From Rallus limicola (taxonomy: Eukaryota > Chordata > Aves > Gruiformes > Rallidae), in contig JAKCOZ010000001.1 of NCBI GenBank assembly GCA_022605955.1, forward strand, positions 22,932,146 to 22,996,145: a stretch of DNA of 64,000 bases, given 5' to 3'. A program made the translations under genes and the position numbers. Shown piece by piece: positions 1 through 12,206 of this stretch. The number at the start of each line of letters is the position of its first letter. Position 1 is the first letter of the stretch. Below the pieces are notes generated by a model. It was not told the DNA's origin. It did no database searches and was given only the letters and a program-made list of their open reading frames with translations.

Positions 1-2300
1 AATAATATGAATAGCTGTAAAACTTGTCTAGACAGAAGAAAAGAGAGGCTAAAATAGCACAGAGGAACATGGGCAGGAGGGAACAGAAGACAAGTGTGTG
101 TTGTGTGCAGGGAGGAGAGTACATGACTGCTTCTATAGTCAGGGGAAATCATCAGGAACCTGTTACCACTGGTAAAGGAAAGTCTTGATGGAGTCCCAGG
201 GGAGAGAGCTGCCTGAAAAATGAGAAGACAGTTGTGGAAAGCAAGTTCCAACATTTCTAGGTAGGGCTTTTTTTAGGTAGTTCAAGATAGATTCATTTTC
301 TTCCATTTTTCCCACATTAAATTTCAGTGACATTTTCATCTGAAGTTTTTTTTTAATGAAATCATAGTTTTCTAATTGTCAAATTGAAATTTTCAACATT
401 TCCATAGAAGTGTATAGTCATGGACACTAGCAGAAATAAAAATTATTGAAGACTTAGGTAATTTAGTGAAGAAAGGTGGTGTCTTTTCTTGAAGACAACG
501 ATCCCAGGATCTGATTCATCGCTGCCCTGCACTTGTTGGCAAGAGGTGCTTGGCAGATGTGATGCCAGAGCCCTCAACAGTGGCCATTGTTGTTTCAAGC
601 CTGGACTCTGTAAAGATGTTCCTGGTGGGCAGAGTCCTGTTTGGGCGTAGTTCCTTTTAGTGAAAAATGCAAACCATTGTGACCTGTGTGAGAACAGATA
701 GTAAACTGACAGGATTTCAAAATGTATTCTAAGTGTAAAAGGGGTCAAAGCATGAGAGTACCCCAGAACTGTTGGTAGCTGTTGCCTGACTACTCAGAAA
801 CCTTTCACTCTGCTATCAGAATAATACTAGGGGGAAATGAAAGAACAGTAAATACTGGGACACTGAGATGATTGGTTTAAAAGTTAAACTTTTTTTCAAA
901 GCTAAATCAGTCAGGACAGATATCAGAGTTTCTCTTTGTGTTCAGTAGTAGCCCCATTAAAGTCACCTTCCTCCTCCTGACTTTATGCACAATTAAAAGG
1001 GTTACTTTTGAGACCCATGTTAATGGCATCAAAATCCAGCTTGTACCTTGACACAAACAATGGAGGGAAAGACAGGACATCATCAAGCTCTTGGTGGCTC
1101 TAGTAAGAGGAAGGTTTAAAGAAATGCATAGAGGAAGTAATAAATAATCAAGTGAAATGTAAAATTTTAGTTCAATACACAATAGAATTGACTGTGGTGT
1201 TAAGCTGTGGAATTGGATTCTGAGATAAATGGTAAGCCTTGGATGCCTCAAGCACTTAATTTGTTTGAGAAACTGCTTAAAGCTATCTTTTGTAGTGTAG
1301 TTTCATGTATTTTTTTTTGAACTCCTGAAGTGAACGCTGGGAAGAAAACTTAGTGTAAGGCCAGTGCTTGATGAAAAGTTTGGTGCTTTGGTGCCAGGAA
1401 AAAGGCAACAGCTTCTTGGTAAATATGTATCTTCCAAACCTTGGTATACTATAGCAAAAATAAAATAAGGAGTCATGTTCTGAAATTGAGACAAACATGC
1501 TTAATTGGAAGGATTTTTAATATTGCTATTGCAGCATAAAGATATATGGAAAGCTCACCCCTGCCTTGAAAGCTTGCATACTTAATTGGATGTGGGCAAA
1601 GAAAGAGAGCTTCACAGCATCATATGAAATATTTGGTATTTGTGACTGAAATCACATGGCATTGTTTGGTTCCTGAGAGGGTGATTCCTCTAACCACCCA
1701 ACTGTTAACTGTGAGCATGCATTAAAAAAATGTATGCTGTGTTTGTCAGCTGTTCAAAATGTTCAGGCTAGTTACATAAGGTGAAGAAATTCATTATATA
1801 AGTTACACCATGAATTGCAAATTGTTTACTTAGTTGTGACAGTCATAGCTTAAGATATTTGTAGGCCAAGAGTTAGTCACTGAAGACATTTGTGAATCAT
1901 TTTGAATAATGAATAAATTTCAGATTTTTTTACAGCCTGTTAGCAGACAATTAACAAAGAAAAAAGGACAAAACTTGTCAAACTTGTATTTAAATTATTC
2001 AGTCTGCTCCAGATTACTGATGTAAGCTGGGTAGCTGGGTTTGTACTATTGACTAAGTCTGCCAGTTTGTATCTTCTTGTCGAACTGAGTCATCTAGGCT
2101 TCTGAATCCTTTTCTGTATAACTGTATAATTATAGTGAGAAAATAGAGAAAGTACATTAATAAGGCTTAATTAAACCATGTACATGCACGCATACTCATG
2201 TATACAAATGAAAGTACTGAAACTTCTATGTTATCCTGACTGAACATCAGAGACAGCAATAATCTGCAGGGCAAACTCTCTGCAAATGTTGCTTAATTTC

Positions 2301-2321
2301 TTTTTTTTTTTTTTTCCCCCC
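2301..2321. repeat. Homopolymer junction T15-C6
   Basis: Fifteen T are followed directly by six C. This could be a simple-sequence tract or the decayed A-tail of an old retrocopy on the minus strand. No retrocopy body was recognised beside it. Confidence 0.8.
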
Positions 2322-2714
2322 TTCATTGGTACAGAGTTTCAAACAGCCCAGTGATCTGTTAGCAGTAGTGCTGAGAGGTAAAAAATGCTGGTGCCTGAAT
2401 TTTTGTAGTTAACCTCTAACTTTTCCAATAGAATAGCAGGTTCCAGTACTGGGAAGTTTGCCTCTAACAGTGTACTGGCATGTCTACCAGTATGATTTTG
2501 CAGGAGAAATCTTGTCTTCACTGCATTAATGTGAAAACCTTACTTATATACAGACTGCTCCTTGGGCCTATGTTCTAGAGGATTTTGTTAGTTCCAGTGA
2601 AGTCTTATGCTGTGGGCTGTTCATTGAGAAGATTTTGTCAGGTATGGGCAAGTGGGAGCCACCTGCTACAATAACAAGGGTCTCTGTCCTCTCTTGCTGA
2701 GATGGGGGTGTCTC

Positions 2715-2747
2715 AGCTAGCTAAACTATAATTCTGTGATTCTGTGG
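2715..2747 (+). repeat. Possible CR1 3' tail remnant
   Basis: Two tandem copies of ATTCTGTG resemble the terminal octamer repeat of CR1 LINEs (usually ATTCTATG). The upstream sequence is only weakly CR1-like, so this is either a very old fragment or chance. Confidence 0.35.
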
Positions 2748-5700
2748 GGAAGTGTGGTGTTTGGCCATGTCCTTACTTCCCCCCCAACTCTGCCTTTCTC
2801 CATCCCAGCCCATGAGAACTCATTAGAGGTGGCTGAAGGTCACTTGTGCTGACAACCTGTGGTCTGTCTCAGCTGCTGGGTTAGTTGAGAATTATCAGTT
2901 CATATATACCTGGATCTCTCCCCTCTTCACTTGGCTGAAGCTTGTGGGATGATTGACAAGTGCAGAGTGCTGTTGGCCAAAGTATGTTTTCTTACAAGAA
3001 AAGTAACTCTTCTGGGGCTGGAATGGCTCACAGCAAGTTGGCGTTGTGTCAGAAGAGCAGCATGATATTGTCCTGATATAAAATGGCCTCTAGCTCTGTT
3101 TCTGATCACCTATTTGATGTAGTTTTCAAGTAGTTTGGTACCGTAGGTACCTCATGGTGATTAATGAATGTTTATCATTCTGGAGGCCTTCCAGGGGAAA
3201 ACATTTAATAAGGACACAGGAGTGTTATTGAAATGCACTTCACTGCATAGCAGTAAAAGATGTATTTAATGGTTTCTGTAATTGCTGGGCATCTTTTCAG
3301 GAATTTGAGTTGCATGTGTATTGCACACAGAGCACCTAAATTTATAAATGCTTTTCATGTTTTTTAACTGAGATGGCAGGCGACTGGCTACCCAGCCTGT
3401 CAGGGGAATGTCTTCAGAACCTGACCCATGTAAAAACTTCATGTGTTGGGGCATGTGTGTTAGTCGTATCTGCTTTGAAAGGTGGAAATGGCCTCTGCTT
3501 CACTCTGAGTCCAGAGCCAATGAGTAACTCACCTGGTGAATGAGACGATGGAAATATTGAGAAAGGTCTATGTGGGAGAAATGGGTATGGGAAAAACAAG
3601 AAGTTGTCTTTAACAATCAAAGTGTATGAATGCTGCCTCCTAAGATGTTAGAGATGTTCAGAGATAGAGTGTAAAATCGAGCAGCTCCCATCCTGCCAAG
3701 TACTTCTGCTTGTCAGCAAAAATAACAGAGATAAGCACAGAAATCAGATCTTGGCTGTTACCCAGGGTGAGCTGGACATGGAGATGTCGTAGTACGAGTC
3801 AGGTCCTCGGTGTTCCTCAGATTTTGCCTGCACTATCCACCTACCAAACACACATAACTTTAAACACAATTGTTTCCACTCTAAAGGTCAGTCCTTGCTC
3901 CAGTGTTACCTTACTAAATGTACCTATGTTAAATCTAAGTGAAATGTATATGACTAGTGAAACACATTGACTTGTTTTTTACCCTGGTACTTTCTAATCA
4001 TATTAATGAATTCAGTTTCCCCCAAAATGAAAGAATTTGCAGGTTTTCTATTTCCACTGAGATTATTCCTACCCATTTTGGCTAATTTATTTTAGCAAGG
4101 AAAGAGAGAACTCGATTTTCCTTAATACTGGCATTCCCCTTCTCCTCTGCTTTTGTAATCTTTTGTCCAGCTTTTGTCATGATAGAAAAGGGTCTGTAAA
4201 ACAAAACATGCAAAGCAACAAAAATTAAACAGGTGAATATATGGAGCAGGAATCACTGTTCCAGATGCACAAGAGTGAAAGAAGACATAGTTCATTACTA
4301 GGCAAAGTAATTTTAGATGATATTTTTTTTTACCTTTCAGGAGAAAATACTAATTAAAATACCCCCTGCTGCTCTTTTGTACAGGGCAGCGTAGCTCTGG
4401 TGCTCTACAGGAGGCTGAGTGGCTGGGCTGAGCTAGTCTTATGGATGGGAAAGGCTGGGTATAGTGGACCAGAGACTAGAGCTCATGGCTAATGCTTTTA
4501 AAAAGGATCAGAGAAGAGTTTTTCAAATAATGTAGTGTGGTTGTAGTGGCAGAATATACAGAGGACAATTAATATGTTTAGCTACTTGTGAGTGTTTTCC
4601 CCTCTTCACTTCCAAGAAACACAGCTCATTCCTACTATTTTTCTGACATCTCTGTGTAGGACTAGGGGGAGTTGTTGAATCACTGTAGTCCTCTGCTGTT
4701 CCAAACAACTATTCTGTATAGTCTCAGACATAAATGTCTTAAACTACACGTAGAAAAGTAGAATTTTTTCCTTTTCTTCTTGGCTGCTGCTAAAGGATAG
4801 GACTGCACCTCTGCTGTTTTAGGTTTGGCCTCGTTCTTAATCTTCTTTCTTTTCGTAGTTGATTCTTTCCGTATTGATGCGAGTGTTCTCCTTTATAGCA
4901 CTTGCCATCAGAATGAGCCTTTTCTGCCTCACTGACTTTCCACCTCATCTCAAGACACAGCAGAGAATATAGTTGTCTGTCCCTTAACTCCTTCCTGTAC
5001 CTGCTGTCGCATATTTGCATCTACAGGGTGTTTTGGGATTTAGCGTGGAGAGCACACTGTAGCCAAGTGAAGTCATGTTTTGGTACATGTAGCTCCTCCT
5101 TTGCCCTTCAGAATTAAAGAGAAGCAATGGGTGCATTTTAGGTATTAAGTGGTCCAGTCTTTTCAGGCATAACTATTGTGCTAATATTAATATATCTTAT
5201 GACCCTGTTTCCTGTGGCTGTAGCAGATGCAGTTGCTTAAATCCCACAGTTTGATTGTGTTGTAGTGACTGACTACTCTGAAATAAAGGTAAACTGCTTA
5301 TTTGAATTCACTCACTACAATGTGGGACCTGCAGGCAGTACAGAGAAACTCTGGTGATGACAAGTGTTGAGATGGGGCTGTGTACCTGTCCTAACCTGTG
5401 AGAGTCAAAGGCAAAATACTCAGATGATGTCTGGGCACAAACTACAAATGCTGGAATAGTTCCTGATCTGTTTACCCGGACGATAGCTTCAGTCTGACGC
5501 GTGCTGATGGGGGTGTTTCGTGTGACCTGAGAGAATTTGTGTGAGTCTCTGGGGCAGACAGAATTCTCTCCTATGTAATTTTCCCCTTCTTGATGCTCCT
5601 TCACTGTTGCCACAGCTAGCTCACTGCTTAAGTGCCTCCAGCTGTAACTCACTGGCATGGGTCAAAAAATTGGGTGACTTATAAGCTGAGGAAAATAAAA

Positions 5701-7111
5701 TCATCATGCTATGTCAAATTGATATTTGACAAGGAAGAGGGCTCAAAAAGACCCATATCACTGCTTAGAAATGGATGAAAGAACCAGGCTGCCACCTTGG
5801 AAAGAGATTTGACTTCTTGCCGGGGAGCCATGGGGAGAGAAACCATGACAAGCTGCATCCACTCACCTGACCGTCACACATCCATGGTTAGTTGTGTGAT
5901 AGCTTTGTAACAAAACACCTCAGTTACCCATAGTCTGTCCTATTCAGAGCTTTAATTTGTAGAGGATGGGATTTTTGTTTTGCTTTTATGGTTGGTGGTT
6001 ACTTAAATATGAAGAGTTCTGCTTGGGAAAGGCTGCTAGTCATGCTGGAGAGCGTGTATTGGAAATGGAGAGATGCTGTAGAGGGTACCTGTAGCGGTCT
6101 TGGTGGTGGTACGTTTTTCTGCTCTCCTAAAAACAAAGCCCTTTGATCTCCAGATGAAGCAACTAGCACAATAGTTCATTGTGATTGGTATCACTCAATC
6201 ATCAAGCAATCCACTTGGATTCTGCAAAGAACATTAGTTCAGCAGCACTGGCAGAGCATTGATGGAAGTTAATTTTAATGGTAATTTGGAGCCTGGCTTA
6301 TTTCTCTTTTAAAAGGCTTTTATACATGAAATAAACTTTTATTGCTAATTCATTTCATAATCATCTGGTGTGGGTTCATGCTAAATAGTGCAGTTCATGC
6401 TAGACTTCCTTTTGCAGAATTGGGAGAAGCTATTGCCCACCTCCTAAACACTCACCGCTTGTGGCTGTTATTTGTAGTTCAGAGAGGTGAGAACTGCAGG
6501 GCTGAGGAACCAGAGGTTAAACCAATGAAAGGGACATTTGTTACTAATCTTGAACCCTTGCAACAAGCTGCACTTCCTCCGATCAGGCACTTCATGACAC
6601 AAGAGACTGGGTCTGCCTGTCAAGACACACTGTGACATCTCTGGTAGGACAGTACTCAGACCTTCCCTGTTTCTTTCCTTTTGACTGATGGGAACAGCAT
6701 AGCCCTAACCCTGGTGAAAGATACTCCCAAAACCATCCGTCATGCGTCTTTTATGTGATGTGGCAGAGTGGTATAGCTCATGTGTGAATGTCTCATCTCC
6801 CTGACTAGGACTATGTGACTGCATCCTTGATGCAGCATAGCTGTCTTGTAGGAATCTCACCATTCTCATATAATTATTCCTGTTCTTTTTAGCAGTAGGT
6901 TGAGGATCCAGCAGGCATCAATATTCTTCAGCTACAGACAATATCTAGCGTAGATTAAAACAAAAAAACCCCAAGAAAACTCCTAAAAATCTCCAGTTAG
7001 GAGTATCTGTGGTGATAGGAGTCTGATCTTCTCCTAGAAGCAAGACTGGCATCCTTCAGCTATCATGCACAAAGGCCACATGGCATTACTCAGATCTACT
7101 TTATGGGGTTA
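2748..7111. other. Gene-free unique sequence
   Basis: I see no recognisable gene, RNA gene or transposable element in this stretch. The open frames are at most about 116 codons and show no domain. It is ordinary AT-rich intron. Confidence 0.6.
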
Positions 7112-7367
7112 GGAACCACATAATATCCTGAGTAGGAAGGGACCCATAAGGATCATCAAGCCCAACTCCTGGCTCCACACAGGGCCAGACAAGTCAGATC
7201 ATGTCACTGAGTGCATTGTCCAGCTGCTACTTGAGCTCAGTCAAGCTTGGGGCTGTGACCACTTCCCTGGGAAGCCTGTTCCAGTGCCTGACCACCCTCT
7301 CAGTAAAGAATCTCTTCCTAATCTCTGACCTAAACCATCTCTGTCACAGCTTCATACTGTTCCCTCC
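7112..7367 (-). mobile_element. CR1 LINE fragment, antisense
   Basis: The reverse complement matches the 3' region of CR1. Landmarks on the + strand are TCCTGAGTAGGAAGGGACCC, CCACACAGGGCCAGACAAG and the late-ORF2 complement GAAGCCTGTTCCAGTGCCTG. The terminal octamer repeat is absent or decayed at the left end. The fragment is 5'-truncated, as is typical of CR1, and has several substitutions from the usual sequence. Confidence 0.9.
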
Positions 7368-7860
7368 ATGAGGAGTATAGTTGAGGGGAAATCATGCTCA
7401 GTTTGATACTCAGGGCAGCATATTTGGGTCTCTCATTCCACAGTGTCAGCAGTGAGAAACTGAAGAGCCATCGAGGGCTGAAATGCTACTGCCATGGGTC
7501 ATGTGTGATCATTTGTAGTAACCCCCTTTCTGATTTTGTACTTTGTGTCATGGACTACAAAGACTTAATTTATCCTAGACAGACAAAAGCCATCTGATAT
7601 CAGATTTAAGATTAACCAGAGGGGCATGTTGGGGTTCAAAGAAGACTGTGGAGACAATCTGTAGCTTATGTGGCCATGTGCTGCCTCTCCACAGGACTTC
7701 AAGAGTCTACATAATTTTAATTCCTCTTGGGGTACAGGATGCTGCACCTACTAAACAACCATGACTATTTCAAGCTACATTTTTCTGCCCTGGCAATATG
7801 AATAATAAAATTACAGGCTTGTCCTCAAAGAAGAACTCTTGTGGGTAGGTCAGGCATATA

Positions 7861-7920
7861 GTTGAGCGTAATGAGGCCGTGTGGGCAGATGAGATGAATG
7901 GTTGAGCATAATGAGACCAT
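7861..7920. repeat. Short duplicated 20-mer, period 40
   Basis: GTTGAGCGTAATGAGGCCGT at 7861-7880 recurs as GTTGAGCATAATGAGACCAT at 7901-7920 (17 of 20 match). The intervening 20 bp is not obviously repeated. It is a small local duplication. Confidence 0.7.
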
Positions 7921-8139
7921 TCCATCTGGTTATGTCTTTTCTTAGACCTTGAATATTAGTAGTATATACAGCTATTCTCTTTCACTTTTTTTTTAAATTT
8001 TAAAGTACATCTCCACAGTACAAAATCAGCTTATTAGGTGTGGTGTTGGAAACTTTCAGAAGCACTTGAAATTTTTATAAAATGGTAAACAAGTTGGGTC
8101 TGGGACCCTTTTAATTTCATGATTGCACAGAGTCAGGCC

Positions 8140-8537
8140 TCATGGGGTCCTACCAGATCCAACAATGCCAAGTGTAGAGATCTGCACCTGGGACATAACC
8201 CCATGCAATGATACAGGCTTGGAGAAGAGTGGAGAGACAGCTGTCAGGTGGAGAAGGACCTGGGGGTGTTGGCTGACTGTTGACTGAATATGAGCCAGCA
8301 GTGTGGCCAGGTGGCCAGGAAGGCCAATGGCCTATAAGATTAGATGTTAGGAAAGAATTCATCACTGAAAGAGTTGTCAGGGTCTGAAACAGGCTGCCCA
8401 GGGAGGCAGTTGAGTCACCATCCCTGGATGTGTTTAAAAGATGGGTAGATGAGGTACTTAGGGATACGGTTTAGCATAGGACAGGAACGGTTGGACTTGA
8501 TCATCTTAAAGGTCTTTTCCAAACTTGTGATTCTGTG
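8140..8537 (+). mobile_element. CR1 LINE fragment with internal deletion
   Basis: The left part (to about 8330) matches the late reverse-transcriptase region of CR1 (GAAGGACCTGGGGGTGTTGG, ATGAGCCAGCAGTGTGGCCA). The right part matches the extreme 3' end (CAGGCTGCCCAGGGAGGCAG) and closes with GTGATTCTGTG. The section that normally joins them, several hundred bases including the central late-ORF2 region, is missing at about 8330-8338. This points to a deletion after or during insertion. Confidence 0.88.
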
Positions 8538-8577
8538 AAGACTGAGACTCCCAGGTGTTGCCACTGAAAAAATATGA

Positions 8578-8648
8578 CATCAAGCCCAACCCCTGCCTCT
8601 ACACAGGGCCAGCCAAGTCAGAGCATGTCACTGAGGGCTCTGTCCTTC
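8578..8648 (-). mobile_element. Small CR1 LINE fragment, antisense
   Basis: The fragment carries the block CATCAAGCCCAACCCCTGCC through CCACACAGGGCC-like sequence to CACTGAGGGC. This is the same part of CR1 seen on the minus strand at 7140-7220. It begins about 40 bp after the 3' end of the sense CR1, so the two face each other. Confidence 0.75.
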
Positions 8649-9290
8649 CAGTGACAGTGGAAGTGTTCTTAAATATTATAGTCTACATGACAAGGAGTGC
8701 TGCATGTTTTTCTTTTAAAGTAACATATTGGCGTGCAATTTCATAGCCAAATCTTTCTTCCCTAGCTGAAAGGCTGTGGAGGAATGGATGAATACTGTTA
8801 TTACTCACCCCTTAAGGTAACTTGGTTATTTTCCTGTAGGAAAGATGTTTGACAGAAGGTGGGAAATACACCTAGAAATTTCTTTTTTTCTACATGCTGA
8901 GAGATTCTCTGCTTCTGGGCCACTTGCTCACTCATTTTGGAAAGATAATTATTAAACCTCTGTGATTCTATTTTGCTAAAGTATCTTTTAATGTAATCTG
9001 TTATAAAGTGCTGACATCAAGTGTCACCTGTGCATGCTCCTGGCAAAGTTTTCTTATTTGTTTGGATGAAGTCACATTCATGCAAGTTCAAGCTGTTCCC
9101 TTTCTGGCATTCTGAAATTGTGTCCCCATACTGAGAATGGTTATCCCTGTACCCACAGCTGCTGTAGATATCTTTAGAAAAGCTGTTTAATCTTTAAGGT
9201 GTAAAATCCACCACATTTGCAAATGAGCTATACTGAGATGTAGGATGATGTTATCAATTTCATAATTGGGCTGTTTTGTCTTTTATTCCT

Positions 9291-9308
9291 CCCCCCCCCC
9301 CCCCCCCC
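9291..9308. repeat. C18 homopolymer run
   Basis: Eighteen consecutive C on the + strand (G18 on the minus strand) follow a T-rich segment and precede GTTTTTAG. Runs of this length are unusual in AT-rich intron and prone to length errors in assembly. Confidence 0.95.
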
Positions 9309-11986
9309 GTTTTTAGTGCTGCTAGCTGTTATTTTTTTCCTGCCTGTTGCATAGTTGTGCAGCTACAACTATAAGTGCTGTACCCCATCCTGTTAACTGT
9401 GTGATCTTGGGTGTTCCTTAGGCATGACCATGCTAACTGATTGCCAGAGGAGGCAATGTTAGTGTTTGCTGCTTTTAACTGATTCCAGTAGTGAAGAAAC
9501 AAGTCTACTGTATGACAACCTGGGGCACTGACTGTTCTGCCAGTGAGTCTGGCACTTGTCTACCCTCACTGCATTTCTACTGCAGCATGGGACTAGTTTT
9601 CTTGCTTCTTCCTAAGTCCTTTCATCCTGGGAGTGCTTCCCTGTATCTTAGCCAAGTACACGCCACCTTAATCTCTTGTTCCATTTGAGTTAGGCTGTAC
9701 TTGGAAAGTGATTTGAATCTAGTTTGCCCACTGAGTTTGTACTGTGGTCTCTCCCTAGTGCTGCATTTGGCTCTTACCCTGGTGGGTGGAATCTCTGGGC
9801 AGGATCAGCTTGCAGCTATATCTCTTTACTATGATTTTTGTCACAACTGTAGTAATTAAACCTGATATTGCAGAACCCTAGGGGATAAGGATGAAGCTAA
9901 TGGCATATTTTCCTAAAGGTTCGGATGTTTCCTGAAGAATGTGTTTTCCATTAAGTTGACATGTTCTTTTCCTACCCTTCATCTGAGTGGCTGATGGTCC
10001 ATTGGAGGCATGTTAAGAATCATCCTGGATCTTCTTCACCTGATTCTGCAGCCAGTGAACTGGAGACTCATTTTTCTGGAGTCTGAGAGGCTGAACACAA
10101 TGCCTGACAAAATAAGAGAAAAAGAAAATGAGGGGGTAGGTTAGCATCTGCCCAATCCTTCTCTTAAGTTGTGTTGTAATTGAATGTAGAAAGAATTCTG
10201 TGTTGTAATAAGATGTTAGTCCATAACTTGGGATGAGCAGTGACTGCTTGCTATTTATGTATTTATCAGTGTAACATTTAATTGGTATGTTTGGAGGAGG
10301 AGAATAGAGATCTGCTGTCTCTTAAATAAGTTAATTTATAGTTTACAGAGTGATGGATTAAGGTCTGCATTTAGACCTGCTGCAAAGGGTACCAGTGGTA
10401 TTGTCCACAAGGTAACATATGATGGGAGAAAACAGAACGCCTGTTCTTTTTTGGGGGAGGATAGTATGTAGCAATGCTGGGCAGCATTACTGTCTTTATT
10501 AAGTGTAGATATTTATGTCTATTCTTTGAGATATTCTTAAGAAATATACTGTGCAAGGTATTGTTAGAGTAGCAATTAGAATAGAAAGTAAAGAAATAAT
10601 AAAATGCAACAATCAACACCTGGGTTTGGAATTAATTTTACAGCTAAAAATAGGAGTCCAAAAGTACAAAGGATGCTGAATCAGAGTTAATTTATAAAAT
10701 CAAATATTACAGTTCAAGACTTACCTTTATGTTTTGAACAAAATGAGCAACTAGATGGGGATGGAAGGTACAAAACAGGGGAACAGCAAAAGTCTTCCAA
10801 GACATGGATTCTGTTCACTGTATTTGTACAGCTTTCTGTCCCAAGAGCACCTCTGACCCATTGGCTGTGATCAGATGCTAGTGAGATACAGGCATTATTA
10901 CAGCTCAGACTAGGAGTAAATACTAAAACAAAACAAAAAACCTCCTGAGCTGACAGTGTCAGAATATATGCCTATTTCTGTCACCCCAACCCCCAGATGT
11001 GAAGCAGTGATCAAAACTGGTGAAATTCTGATGTGGGGTTAAAGGGCTGTTCTGTACTTTGCAAGGGGTGCTAAGAAGTGTTTCCTTCTCTGATCCTGTG
11101 TATAGTGATGGGTCTTTTGGGATGTGGCTGATTCCCTTCCCTGTCAGAATGAGGATCATAAAGCAGGTTTTTGAGTTGTAAAGGGCTGAATAATACTTAG
11201 GGCTATTATCCCCAGGGGGATTCTGCTGGCCTTCTAGGCACAGGGGTGGTGGGACAAGATGGATAGGGACAAATCTCCTCAGAGGCACAATGCTTACCTT
11301 TTAGATAATGCTTGTTGCTGCTGTCAATAGATTTATATTAATTAATGGCTCCATGGGCATTTTGAAATATCTCTTTCAAGCTATGAATCCTTCTTGACAG
11401 GCAGCAGAAATATTTAGTCCAGCTTGCCCTAGCCAGAACATCTTACGTTACAGTAAGTGGGAGACTTTCATGCTGTGATCCTCTAATTTGATTTGACATT
11501 TCAGACAGGAAGATGCAAGAAGTGGTAGATTACTTTTGCCAAATGAGGGGAGGATGCTACAAGCAAGGGATCATCATGCCACAGAACCCTCCCAAATGAA
11601 AATCATCATCTACGTGTCCCAGCAAGAGAAACCCCAAACCCAACAGCACCAGCAAAAGCCCAGTCTACTCCCCAATCAGTACTGACCCAGCAGTAGGTGT
11701 GTGTCTGCTGGATGAGGAATTCTTATCCCACAATAGTCCATCTACATTTACATATGCATCAGGTCTGTGCCTAAGCTATGGTGTAGTTTTACAACAACTT
11801 GTTATTGTTTTTACGTAAAAAAAAAAGTAATAGATACAATCAGAGCTGTTTGGGTGTTTCTTTACCATGTTTTTTTGCCCTGTTACATAAGCTGGGATGG
11901 TTTCTGCCTTTAAAGAATTCAAATAAATTCTGCATTAAATGGTACACGTTACACATCTCTTAAAATAAATGCCATAAATGTTAGCT
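9309..11986. other. Gene-free unique sequence
   Basis: I see no recognisable exon, repeat or RNA gene here. The longest open frame is about 109 codons on the minus strand and has no recognisable features. Confidence 0.55.
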
Positions 11987-12201
11987 TGTCCTGGTTCTGG
12001 CCAGGCCAGAGTTAATCTCCCCCAGCAGCCAGCCCAGGTGAGCTGAGTTAGCCCGTTTTCAACACCACCAGACATCAATCCCCCATAACAGGGGCTGGTC
12101 AGGGAGGGGTGCTCCTGGGTGCCTCCAGGGCAGTCTGAGTGCTTTCTCCTGGAGTGAGTGATGCAGTGGTGTTCAGCCACTGTTGGGGCTGAACCTCCAC
12201 A
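11987..12201 (+). mobile_element. Short solo LTR (ERV), 215 bp, with target-site duplication
   Basis: It begins TGTCCTGGTTCTGGCCAGGC and ends in AACCTCCACA. The 5-bp direct repeat TAGCT flanks it at 11982-11986 and 12202-12206. Its first about 130 bp match the U3 start of the longer LTR at 27209, including the GGTGAGCTGAG motif and the CACCACCAGACA-like block. The middle of that LTR (its leader/R region) is missing. A 5-bp duplication fits ERVL-type integration as I know it. No gag, pol or env sequence is present. Confidence 0.82.
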
Positions 12202-12206
12202 TAGCT

